A stretch of 64,000 nt of DNA from Flavobacteriales bacterium UBA6770 (GTDB taxonomy: Bacteria; Bacteroidota; Bacteroidia; Flavobacteriales_G; Salibacteraceae), in contig CAJIZH010000003.1 of the NCBI GenBank assembly GCA_905181875.1, forward strand, positions 496,001 to 560,000, written 5' to 3'. The position numbers and the translations under genes are program-made. The notes under the pieces were generated by a model that saw nothing but the letters and a program-made list of their open reading frames with translations, ran no database searches and had not been told where the DNA came from. Numbering within the stretch: the stretch's first letter is position 1; each line of letters starts with the position of its first letter. Positions 11,063-19,825 of this stretch are shown one piece after another.

Positions 11063-11614
11063 TTAGGGTTGAACTATCATTTGCTTAGTCAGAACCGTGT
11101 TAGAACTATTGAAAGCTTGGTCTCTAATTTTTACCTCCATCCTAAAAGTATCAAAACCAAAATCCGAAGCAATTACATTAAGTTCAACTTCTGCATCATA
11201 AATATCAGAGATACTATTATTTTCAATTATTGGGATTCTGTAATAAAAATTAAGAGTATCGTAAATAGTATCTACAGGAACAAATACATTACTGTCATCG
11301 AAAGTTGTGATAACTGTAGAATCGACATAATTAGCAACTTCAGCAGACCACTCTCCATTGACAAATGGTCGAATATCTACAAAGGCATTATACCTGTTTC
11401 TACCAGAGGTATCCTCGTCATTTAGACCAATATCTCCATTACAGTCTCTAACTTGAATTTTTATAATAGTATTAGTTGCTGTTCTATCCGCACTAGTTAA
11501 AGAAATGACGGGAACAATTTCATTACAGGTTTCTTTCTTACAAGAACCTAGCAATACAATAATATGAACCGTTATAACAAGACCGAAACGCATAAGGACA
11601 AAATTATAAAACAC
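11063..11614 (-). CDS. Hypothetical lipoprotein
   Basis: Hydrophobic N-terminus with lipobox-like VLLGSC; ORF length and position. Confidence 0.6.
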   Translation of the reverse strand: MFYNFVLMRFGLVITVHIIVLLGSCKKETCNEIVPVISLTSADRTATNTIIKIQVRDCNGDIGLNDEDTSGRNRYNAFVDIRPFVNGEWSAEVANYVDSTVITTFDDSNVFVPVDTIYDTLNFYYRIPIIENNSISDIYDAEVELNVIASDFGFDTFRMEVKIRDQAFNSSNTVLTKQMIVQP

Positions 11615-11683
11615 TGCTTCAAATTTAGCTGTAAATATTACTCATTAATTTTGCTTTTATAAGCTACTTTGTTTTATTAACTT

Positions 11684-11691
11684 TACTTTTG
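11684..11691 (+). promoter_or_regulatory. Candidate -7 box TACTTTTG
   Basis: TAnnTTTG match 21 nt upstream of ATG 11713. Confidence 0.4.
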
Positions 11692-11712
11692 TGGACAACG
11701 GCTTATTCAATT

Positions 11713-12000
11713 ATGAAACAACTAGTTAAGTTACTTTTTATTGCACTTTCATTCTCTACATTACAAAGTTGTTCGATGCTTGGTGGGCTGCCTGAAGGTG
11801 AAGGGTTTAACTATCAGGTTGGAGAGATTGTCTATTACAAACCTGATAATATGCCAATGCTTATTGAAAAGCAGGTTTATAAGAAAAATGAGAAAAAGTA
11901 CCATGTTGTTTTCAAAAATAAAGACGGACAACTATTGTACAACACAGTTCTCGAAGAGGAACTTCTTGATTCGCCTCCAGCAAAAAGAGCAAGAATATAA
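11713..12000 (+). CDS. Small hypothetical lipoprotein
   Basis: MKQLVKLLFIALSFSTLQSC signal and lipobox; in-frame ATG at 11713 rather than 11689. Confidence 0.55.
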   Translation: MKQLVKLLFIALSFSTLQSCSMLGGLPEGEGFNYQVGEIVYYKPDNMPMLIEKQVYKKNEKKYHVVFKNKDGQLLYNTVLEEELLDSPPAKRARI

Positions 12001-12028
12001 TTTACGTTAAGGTTTCATTTTCAATCGA

Positions 12029-13003
12029 ATGACCCTCAATAGCAATTCCATTTTTAATATTGAAACAGCAGAACAGTTTCAACTGTCCGCAATGGATTTA
12101 TTCAATTTTCAGAGAAATCATTGTGGAATTTATAGAGCATATTGCGATCTTATCCTAAAAGAAAAGCGACCAACTGAAATTTCCGAAATCCCATTTTTAC
12201 CAATTCAATTCTTCAAAAGTCACAAAGTAATTTCAAGGGATTTCGAACCTGAAGTAATCTATACCAGTTCAGGAACAACAAAGAATATCCAAAGCAAGCA
12301 TTTTGTTAGGCAAAAAAACTGGTATTTGGAGGTTTGCAAGAAGGCATTTGAATTACAATATGGTCCTCTAAAAGGTTATCGGATTCTTGCTTTGTTGCCA
12401 AGTTACCTTGAGCGAGAGGGGTCTTCTTTAATTGATATGGTAGAATATTTCATTTCTGAAAGTGATAAAGAAATGGGTGGTTTTTACTTGAATCATAAAG
12501 ATCAACTCATTCAAGAATTACAGAAACCTTTTAAAGGTAAAACACTTCTTATTGGAGTTACTTTCGGATTATTAGATTTTGCAGAAAACAGCAGTATTGA
12601 CCTATCGAAAACTGTTGTTATGGAAACTGGGGGAATGAAAGGTCGACGGAAAGAACTAGTTAGAGACGAAGTTCATTTGCAACTTTCAAAATCATTTTCC
12701 GTCGATGAAATTCATTCAGAATATGGAATGACAGAATTACTTAGTCAGGCTTATTCTAAAGGGAAAGGCATTTTCGATACATCGCCTTGGATGAAAATTC
12801 TAGTCCGCCAAACTACCGACCCGTTCTCTTATTGTGCGAACGGAAAAACAGGAGGAATCAATGTTATTGATTTAGCAAATGTTGATTCGTGTGGTTTTAT
12901 CCAAACTCAAGATTTAGGTAAAATGCACGAAAACGGAACCTTCGAAGTTCTCGGTAGATTCGATGAAAGCGATGTTCGTGGCTGTAACCTTATGATTCAA
13001 TAA
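12029..13003 (+). CDS. LuxE/PaaK-like acyl-protein synthetase or acyltransferase
   Basis: YTSSGTTKNIQSKHFVRQ, METGGMKGRRKELVRDEVH and EYGMTELLSQAYS motifs. Confidence 0.75.
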   Translation: MTLNSNSIFNIETAEQFQLSAMDLFNFQRNHCGIYRAYCDLILKEKRPTEISEIPFLPIQFFKSHKVISRDFEPEVIYTSSGTTKNIQSKHFVRQKNWYLEVCKKAFELQYGPLKGYRILALLPSYLEREGSSLIDMVEYFISESDKEMGGFYLNHKDQLIQELQKPFKGKTLLIGVTFGLLDFAENSSIDLSKTVVMETGGMKGRRKELVRDEVHLQLSKSFSVDEIHSEYGMTELLSQAYSKGKGIFDTSPWMKILVRQTTDPFSYCANGKTGGINVIDLANVDSCGFIQTQDLGKMHENGTFEVLGRFDESDVRGCNLMIQ

Positions 13004-13054
13004 CAGATAGTTTCAGATATATTTTTATTTCACAAGCTTCGTAAAAATACTCCC

Positions 13055-13088
13055 TAACTGTTATTCAATTAACGCTAAAAAACAGTTA
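13055..13088. repeat. Inverted repeat TAACTGTT/AACAGTTA
   Basis: 8-bp arms 13055-13062 and 13081-13088, downstream of the acyltransferase gene. Confidence 0.45.
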
Positions 13089-13164
13089 ACCTCAATTTAT
13101 TACAATCGGGAAACTAACAGACCAGAATATTCAAGCCTAACTGAAGCTCCAATAACTCTCATTA

Positions 13165-13224
13165 AGTGAACTATGTATCGTCGAATGATTCGACTGCAAA
13201 GTGAATTTTATCGAGAAGTTCACT
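13165..13224 (-). repeat. Nested inverted repeat directly after the tyrS stop codon
   Basis: Outer arms AGTGAACT/AGTTCACT (13165-13172, 13217-13224); inner arms GTCGAAT/ATTCGAC (13180-13186, 13188-13194). Confidence 0.6.
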
Positions 13225-14529
13225 CTATACAAACTTTGCAATAAAGTACTGCTTCTTCCCTCTTTGCATCAGCAAGTACTTGCCAGACATTAAATTAGAA
13301 GCTGAAATTGAAACATCCTCACTTACCTTATCTTTATTAAGGCTGAATGAGTTTTCTTTTAACGCTCTTCTAAACTCACCATTTGAAGGAAGAAAATTAG
13401 TTTGCCCAACAGAAACTTCCGACAATAGCAATTCGCCGTTATTCAATAAATCCATAGAAACCTCAGCTTGAGGAACTCCATCAAAAACAGCAAGGAAATC
13501 TTCTTCGCTCAACTTAGACAATGATTCAGAAGTAGACTTTCCAAATAAAATATTGGATGCTTCAATAGCTGTATTTAAATCTTTTTCTGAATGCACTCGG
13601 ATAGTAATGTCTTTACCGACCTCTTTTTGCAATATGCGTAAATGAGGAGCCGATTTGTGCTCTATGATTAGTGCATCAATCTCTTCTTTGGTTTTAAGCG
13701 TAAAGATTTTAATATACTTCTCAGAGTCCTCGTCAGAAGCGTTTATCCAGTATTGATAGAATTTATAAGGTGAAGTTTTCTTAGGGTCTAACCAAAGATT
13801 TCCACCTTCTGATTTCCCAAACTTACTTCCATCGGCTTTTGTAATAAGTGGTGTTGTTGCGGCATAAGCCTGACTCCCACCTAATCTTCTAATTAATTCT
13901 GTTCCTGTAACAATGTTTCCCCATTGATCGGAACCACCTAATTGAATTTTACAGTTTTTATCCCTATTCAATACAAAATAATCGTAGCCTTGAATCAAAG
14001 GATAAGAGAATTCAGTGAATGAAAGCCCTGTATCCATTCTGCTTTTCACAGAATCCTTAGCCAACATGTAATTGATCGAAATGTGCTTACCTACGTCTCT
14101 TATAAAATCAAGAAACGAGAAACCTTCAAACCAATCGTAGTTGTTTGCTAATTCCGCGTGGTTTTCAGTACTTAGATCAAAATCCAATATTTTTTCCAAT
14201 TGTTTTTGAATACCAGCCATGTTAAACTCAACTTGTTCTCGAGTTTGGAGGTTCCTTTCTTTGGTTTTTCCAGAAGGATCGCCAACCATACCTGTTGCTC
14301 CACCTACTAATGCAATTGGCTTATGACCAGCACGTTGAAAATGTAATAAAATCATGATTTGCACCAAAGAACCAATGTGCAGACTATCAGCAGTAGGATC
14401 GAATCCGATATACCCGCCTACAGATTCCTTATTTAAGGCTTCTTCTGTTCCCGGCATAATATCGTGCAACATGCCTCTCCATCTCAATTCTTCAATAAAA
14501 TTCATGTTCATTTTTTTTTGCAATTGCAA
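13225..14529 (-). CDS. tyrS: Tyrosyl-tRNA synthetase; ORF edge at 14529, likely start near ATG 14505
   Basis: [30 protein letters not shown] and [14 protein letters not shown] motifs. Confidence 0.92.
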   Translation of the reverse strand: MQLQKKMNMNFIEELRWRGMLHDIMPGTEEALNKESVGGYIGFDPTADSLHIGSLVQIMILLHFQRAGHKPIALVGGATGMVGDPSGKTKERNLQTREQVEFNMAGIQKQLEKILDFDLSTENHAELANNYDWFEGFSFLDFIRDVGKHISINYMLAKDSVKSRMDTGLSFTEFSYPLIQGYDYFVLNRDKNCKIQLGGSDQWGNIVTGTELIRRLGGSQAYAATTPLITKADGSKFGKSEGGNLWLDPKKTSPYKFYQYWINASDEDSEKYIKIFTLKTKEEIDALIIEHKSAPHLRILQKEVGKDITIRVHSEKDLNTAIEASNILFGKSTSESLSKLSEEDFLAVFDGVPQAEVSMDLLNNGELLLSEVSVGQTNFLPSNGEFRRALKENSFSLNKDKVSEDVSISASNLMSGKYLLMQRGKKQYFIAKFV

Positions 14530-14530
14530 A
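14517..14530. promoter_or_regulatory. 14-bp perfect palindrome TTTGCAATTGCAAA overlapping a minus-strand -7 box
   Basis: The palindrome overlaps TATCTTTG (minus strand, 14527-14534) just upstream of tyrS. Confidence 0.45.
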
Positions 14531-14608
14531 GATAGAAATGCTTTGATAAAACTCAGTCAAAACGAACCTTTTGTATCTTTTTTAGAAGTACTATCACCTT
14601 TGTTACTC

Positions 14609-14616
14609 TACCTTTG
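14609..14616 (+). promoter_or_regulatory. Candidate -7 box TACCTTTG
   Basis: TAnnTTTG match 4 nt before ATG 14621. Confidence 0.35.
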
Positions 14617-14620
14617 AAAA

Positions 14621-15631
14621 ATGAATTTTGTAACAGGTGGTTCCGGTTTAGTTGGTAGTCATATCCTTTTGGAATTGGCTAAAAAAAGCGAACCCATCGT
14701 TGCGTTAAAAAGAATAACAACGGACTTATCAGTCGTAAAAGAGCTATTCTCGACCTACAGCCTTTCTTCAGAATTCGATAAGATAAATTGGGTAGATGGA
14801 GACTTGTCTGACATCAACGTGCTCCTTGAGCATTTGGAAGGTTGCGAAAACATTTATCATGCTGCAGCGCTGGTTTCATTCGATAGCTCTGATCGATTGG
14901 AATTAATAGAAACTAATATTGAGGGCACCAGCAACCTGGTAGATGCTGCTTTGATAATAAAACCAACGAAATTAATTTACCTCAGTTCTACCTCAGCCAT
15001 TGGGAAACAACCCAAGACTAAAGTCATTAATGAAACGAATGAATGGGATCCAGATCATAAAAATGGATATTATAGTTTTTCAAAACACTATGCCGAACGT
15101 GAAGTTTGGCGTGGAATTGAAGAGGGATTAAACGCCGTAATTCTTAACCCTGCCGTAATTTTAGGTCCTGGAAAATGGGGAACAAGCAGCACAAGAATGT
15201 TTAATACAGTTTTTAACGGCTTGCAGTTTTACACCAAGGGAGGAAATGCCTTTGTAGATGTCAGGGACGTAGCACAAATAGCAGTCAAACTTGCTGATAG
15301 TTCAATTACGAATGAACGCTTTCTAATACTTTCAGAAAATCGTTCGTTTCGAGATATTATGAGTCTTATCTCTAAGGGCCTAAACAAAACGCCAGCAAAA
15401 TATTTAGCCACTCCTTTTATGGGTTATTTAGCAGGACTCTTCTCTGAAATTTGGTCAGTACTATCAGGTTCGAGCGCTCTAATTACGAGGGACTCTTCCA
15501 GAAGTGCAAATTCAACTCAAGTATATTCCAACGAAAAAGTATTATCTGCAATAAGACATGAGTTCATTCTTATGGACCAGAGTATTGCAGCCACGTGTAA
15601 ATCATTTTTGAAGGCTCACAAAAGCAACTAA
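14621..15631 (+). CDS. NAD-dependent epimerase/dehydratase (extended SDR)
   Basis: VTGGSGLVGSHIL Rossmann motif and YSFSKHYAER catalytic region. Confidence 0.85.
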   Translation: MNFVTGGSGLVGSHILLELAKKSEPIVALKRITTDLSVVKELFSTYSLSSEFDKINWVDGDLSDINVLLEHLEGCENIYHAAALVSFDSSDRLELIETNIEGTSNLVDAALIIKPTKLIYLSSTSAIGKQPKTKVINETNEWDPDHKNGYYSFSKHYAEREVWRGIEEGLNAVILNPAVILGPGKWGTSSTRMFNTVFNGLQFYTKGGNAFVDVRDVAQIAVKLADSSITNERFLILSENRSFRDIMSLISKGLNKTPAKYLATPFMGYLAGLFSEIWSVLSGSSALITRDSSRSANSTQVYSNEKVLSAIRHEFILMDQSIAATCKSFLKAHKSN

Positions 15632-15711
15632 TCTGGAATCCAAAAACAATGTGTTTATCAGCAACGCCTTGACAGTTTCATCGCTGATAAAAATGCAATT
15701 CTGGATTAGTT
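15626..15711. repeat. Two-tier nested inverted repeat
   Basis: Outer AACTAATCTGGAAT/ATTCTGGATTAGTT (14 bp with two G-U pairs as RNA); inner TTTATCAGC/GCTGATAAA (15654-15662, 15683-15691). Confidence 0.65.
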
Positions 15712-15866
15712 AAATGCTACTCTAAATGCTTTCAACAGCCAAGTGAGTGTCTTGTCTTGATAGAAAAAATGGAGTTTTTAAACCAAATTACACGATATCA
15801 TTACTTATAAAAAATAGAGTAAAACTAGCTATTGTTCTACTGGCTAATTTATAACAGACAACGGGT

Positions 15867-16235
15867 CTAATCTATCTTCTCCTCAAGTTGAGCAATTTTC
15901 ATGTTAAGCCTCGTAATTACCTCACCGTATATTTCTTCCATATCATTAGGCGATTGGTGATAATAGGTCAAACTAGATTCAAATACAGTTTGTGTTAAAT
16001 TATGGCTTTCAAATAGTTTAATAGTTCTAGAGTCTCTAGTTTGTTCTGCGAGTGTATCGTTATGCGACCTACCTTTATATGCCGCTTGAATTAACTGTAA
16101 TTCGAAAAGAACAGCAACCGCTTCTTCTTTTTCTATTAGATCAACAGGAATTTCACGGTAAATTTTCGGTTCAATATCCGAACAACCATAGATGGTAAAT
16201 AAAGCTAAGAGAGCCCGCGTTATTGAAATTCGCAT
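15867..16235 (-). CDS. DUF4296-like lipoprotein
   Basis: Lipobox-like region near IYGC; length and position next to dihydroorotase. Confidence 0.6.
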   Translation of the reverse strand: MRISITRALLALFTIYGCSDIEPKIYREIPVDLIEKEEAVAVLFELQLIQAAYKGRSHNDTLAEQTRDSRTIKLFESHNLTQTVFESSLTYYHQSPNDMEEIYGEVITRLNMKIAQLEEKID

Positions 16236-17588
16236 TTATCGATCGAAAGTTAATCGTTCACCATTTGCAACCTCATGAAAACTGTCTTTTGGATTTCCTA
16301 CGAAGTCATACACCAGATTTCCATTCACAAAAGTTTTATCAACCTGAGAACGAAATATTTGGCCTTCAAAAGGGCTCCAACCACATTTATATAAAATGTT
16401 GTCCTTTGCAACTTCCCATTCTTTTTTTAAATCTACAACCACCAAATCCGCTTTGAAACCTTCTTTTATAAAACCTCGATTTCCGATATCGAACATCTCG
16501 GCTGGCGCATGGCACATCTTTTCTACAATACGTTCCAAACTGATTTTCCCATTTTTATGATGTTCAATCATAGAAACCAAACCGTGCTGAACCAAAGGCC
16601 CTCCAGAAGGCGCCCTCCAATAATCCAAGCCTTTTTCCTTTAGCGTATGGGGAGCATGATCGGTAGCAATTACGTCAATCTTATTATCCAATACTGCTTG
16701 AAAAATCGCATCGCGATCTTGAGCTGATTTAACCGCTGGATTCCATTTTATCAAAGCACCTTTTTCTTCATATTGACTTTGATCGAACCACAAGTGATGC
16801 ACACATGCTTCTGCCGTAATTCGTTTTTCTTTTAATGGTAAAGTATTATCAAACAGAGCTAATTCTCTCTCAGTGCTAATGTGTAAAATATGAAATCGGG
16901 TATTGTATTCTTTAGCTAAACCAATTGCAAATGAGCTTGATAGATAGCAAGCCTCTGCAGATCGAATTTCAGGATGCATACTAAACTTAACATCATTACC
17001 ATATTTCATCTTATAGGCGGTTGAATTTGCGCGAATAGTATCTTCATCCTCGCAGTGAGAAGCGATAAGTAATTTGCACTGGCTGAATAAAGCACGAAGC
17101 GCTGTTTCATTATCAACTAGCATGTTACCAGTGCTAGAGCCCATAAATACCTTAACACCACAAACTGTTTTAGGATCAGTCTTTAAAACCTCCTCGATAT
17201 TATCATTTGATGCTCCCATAAAAAACGAATAGTTAGCTAGCGAGCTTTTTGCAGCTATATCGTATTTATCTTGCAATAACTCCTGTGTTAATGCATTAGG
17301 GACAGTATTTGGCATTTCCATGAAGGAAGTAACCCCTCCTGCAACGGCCGCCCTAGACTCAGTAAAAATCTCAGCTTTATGAGTAAGTCCAGGCTCCCTA
17401 AAATGCACTTGATCATCAATCAATCCCGGCATCAGATGTTTCCCAGTTAAGTCGATTACCGTCTCACCTTCTTTTGGGCTTAAATTTTCTCGAGATATTT
17501 CGGTAATCAGATCTTTTTCAATTCGAATTGATCCTTGAAAAATGCTTCCTTCATTTACGATAGAAGCGTTTTTAAGTAAATAGGACAT
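16236..17588 (-). CDS. pyrC: Dihydroorotase
   Basis: GLIDDQVHFREPGLTHK, FMEMPNTVP and DVIATDHAPHT motifs. Confidence 0.88.
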   Translation of the reverse strand: MSYLLKNASIVNEGSIFQGSIRIEKDLITEISRENLSPKEGETVIDLTGKHLMPGLIDDQVHFREPGLTHKAEIFTESRAAVAGGVTSFMEMPNTVPNALTQELLQDKYDIAAKSSLANYSFFMGASNDNIEEVLKTDPKTVCGVKVFMGSSTGNMLVDNETALRALFSQCKLLIASHCEDEDTIRANSTAYKMKYGNDVKFSMHPEIRSAEACYLSSSFAIGLAKEYNTRFHILHISTERELALFDNTLPLKEKRITAEACVHHLWFDQSQYEEKGALIKWNPAVKSAQDRDAIFQAVLDNKIDVIATDHAPHTLKEKGLDYWRAPSGGPLVQHGLVSMIEHHKNGKISLERIVEKMCHAPAEMFDIGNRGFIKEGFKADLVVVDLKKEWEVAKDNILYKCGWSPFEGQIFRSQVDKTFVNGNLVYDFVGNPKDSFHEVANGERLTFDR

Positions 17589-17590
17589 AA

Positions 17591-18304
17591 TTAAACGCGT
17601 TTTCCTTTCATGATAAGTACTCCAAAAAGTGCTTCTTTAAAAATTCGTGAGCTCATTTTTGATTCACCAATTACTCGGTCGATAAATGTTATTGGCACCT
17701 CTTTGATCTTAAATCCATTTCTGTGTACAGTATACTTCATTTCGATTTGAAAAGCGTACCCCACAAATCGAATACCGACTAAATCAATAGTCTCTAGTAC
17801 ATTACGACGATAACAAACAAAACCTGCTGTGGTATCTTTTACATTAAACCACAAAATCAACCGCACATAAACAGAAGCGAAGTAGGACATTAAAATTCGA
17901 CCAATAGGCCAATTACTAATTTTTCCACCTTTAATATATCGAGAACCGACACTCATATCAGCACCTTGATTTGCACAAGCATCGTATAACCTTAACAGGT
18001 CGTTTGGATCATGAGAAAAATCGCAATCCATTTCAAAAATGAACTCATAGCCTTTTTCTAACGAAATATTAAATCCATGGATATAAGCAGTACCTAATCC
18101 TTGTTTCCCTTCTCGTTCTGATAAATGCAGTCTTGAACCAAATTCATGCTGCAGTTCTTTCACCTTAGTAGCCGTGCCATCTGGCGAACCATCGTCCACA
18201 ATGAGAATATCAAATTGTTTGGATAACCTAAAAACAGTTCTCACCATTTTTTCAATATTACCTAACTCATTATAGGTTGGAATTATTACGATAGAATCTG
18301 ACAC
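17591..18304 (-). CDS. Polyprenol monophosphomannose synthase-like GT2
   Basis: IPTYNELGNIEKMV, DDGSPDGTA and EMDCDFSHDPNDL motifs. Confidence 0.85.
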   Translation of the reverse strand: MSDSIVIIPTYNELGNIEKMVRTVFRLSKQFDILIVDDGSPDGTATKVKELQHEFGSRLHLSEREGKQGLGTAYIHGFNISLEKGYEFIFEMDCDFSHDPNDLLRLYDACANQGADMSVGSRYIKGGKISNWPIGRILMSYFASVYVRLILWFNVKDTTAGFVCYRRNVLETIDLVGIRFVGYAFQIEMKYTVHRNGFKIKEVPITFIDRVIGESKMSSRIFKEALFGVLIMKGKRV

Positions 18305-18452
18305 TTTTCAAATATATAAGGCACGAATATAATTTATGCATTTCATGTAAGTGCAGCGAAGTTTATCAAAAACTTGTTAAAGGCTACTTTTAATTCTTAA
18401 GCATCATAATAATTAGTTAATAAATAGGTGCTCTTATGCTCAATAAACCAAT

Positions 18453-18460
18453 TAAATTTG
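18453..18460 (+). promoter_or_regulatory. Candidate -7 box TAAATTTG for the T9SS operon
   Basis: TAnnTTTG match 27 nt upstream of ATG 18488. Confidence 0.4.
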
Positions 18461-18487
18461 CAGTAGAATCAGAAGTATAAAAAATAA

Positions 18488-19825
18488 ATGCATTTCAAGA
18501 ATTGGTTTACTTTATTAATGGCGATTTTCCTTTTCAATCTTGGGAAAGGTCAAGTGAAAGATACTATCACAATAATGCACTACAACCTCCTTTACTATGG
18601 AGAAACAACCACTTTCTGCACTATCAACAACAACAATGTAAATGACAAAGATACCTACCTAAAACGCATTGTCAACCATGTGCAACCTGACATCTTTACC
18701 ATCAATGAAATGGGTTGTGATGCAACTTACGCAAAACGTATTCGAGATTTAGTTTTGAACAGTTCATCTATAGAATATGAACTAACAGTTTTGCAAAAAT
18801 CTGGATCTCAGAATATCTGTAACATGCTTTTCTATAAAACCACCAAGGTTAAAGTAGTAAAACAAGAAAAAATTACTACTGCCGGAAATGGAACCAGCAT
18901 ATTGCGAGCCGTAGATTTATATGAGTTACAATTCCTGGCAACAAATCTTTCTCCAAATCATACACAACTTGATACGCCTTCGACTCATTTATTGACAATG
19001 CACTTAAAAGCAAGCAGCAGTTCGGCAAATAAGGTAGAGAGAGCACTTGCGGCGGAAGGAATCATGAAGCATTTAGAAGCTAACGAACAACCCGGTAACT
19101 ATCTTTTGAGTGGAGATTTGAATTTATATACAAATACGGAAGGAGCCTTTCAACACTTTACAGACTGGACTGCTCCATCTTACAACTTTAAAGATCCAGC
19201 AAATCGAATTGGAAGTTGGGGTAATAACAGCTCCTTTGCTGACATGCACACTCAAAGTACACATACTTCAGGTGGCTGCCATAGTACTGGTGGCATGGAT
19301 GATAGATTCGATTTTATTTTGGCTTCTCAATATATCATGACAGGCCGCGGAAGCATTCAATACATTACTGGCACGTATAAGGCTATTGGTCAAGATAGCC
19401 AGCGCTTCAACGGACGCCTTGATACACCTAAAAATAATTCTGCACCTGCTGCAGTAATCGATGCTTTATATAATATGAGCGACCATTTACCTGTTGTTAT
19501 GCAAGTAGAAGTAATTTTTGGACAAAAAAATAATTCAACTGCCCCGAATGATTCAACGAATTCAGTTAATACAAACAATTCAATTCCGATAATAAAGTTG
19601 TGGATTAACTCAAACAGAGAAATTCAAATTGATGGGGTTTCTAAAGATGATGAATATCAAATAGTTGCATATAATTCTGCTGGAAGTCGGATTAGAGTAC
19701 TTTCACAACATGCAACTTCATTATCTCATATTTCAACGGTGAATTTAGGCTCAGGATTGCATATTATTCGAGTGGAAAATATTCATACTGGCGAGGTTTC
19801 GAACTTTAAAATTGTATTACCTTAA
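18488..19825 (+). CDS. Secreted endonuclease/exonuclease/phosphatase-family protein with T9SS-like C-terminus
   Basis: SGDLN, GGMDDRFDFIL and SDHLPV motifs; signal peptide; C-terminal beta-sandwich-like tail. Confidence 0.78.
   Translation: MHFKNWFTLLMAIFLFNLGKGQVKDTITIMHYNLLYYGETTTFCTINNNNVNDKDTYLKRIVNHVQPDIFTINEMGCDATYAKRIRDLVLNSSSIEYELTVLQKSGSQNICNMLFYKTTKVKVVKQEKITTAGNGTSILRAVDLYELQFLATNLSPNHTQLDTPSTHLLTMHLKASSSSANKVERALAAEGIMKHLEANEQPGNYLLSGDLNLYTNTEGAFQHFTDWTAPSYNFKDPANRIGSWGNNSSFADMHTQSTHTSGGCHSTGGMDDRFDFILASQYIMTGRGSIQYITGTYKAIGQDSQRFNGRLDTPKNNSAPAAVIDALYNMSDHLPVVMQVEVIFGQKNNSTAPNDSTNSVNTNNSIPIIKLWINSNREIQIDGVSKDDEYQIVAYNSAGSRIRVLSQHATSLSHISTVNLGSGLHIIRVENIHTGEVSNFKIVLP

Noticed and set aside
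18340-18358. Short hairpin TGCATTT/AAGTGCA upstream of the T9SS operon
   Set aside because: Seven pairs with a wobble in AT-rich sequence; not distinguishable from chance.
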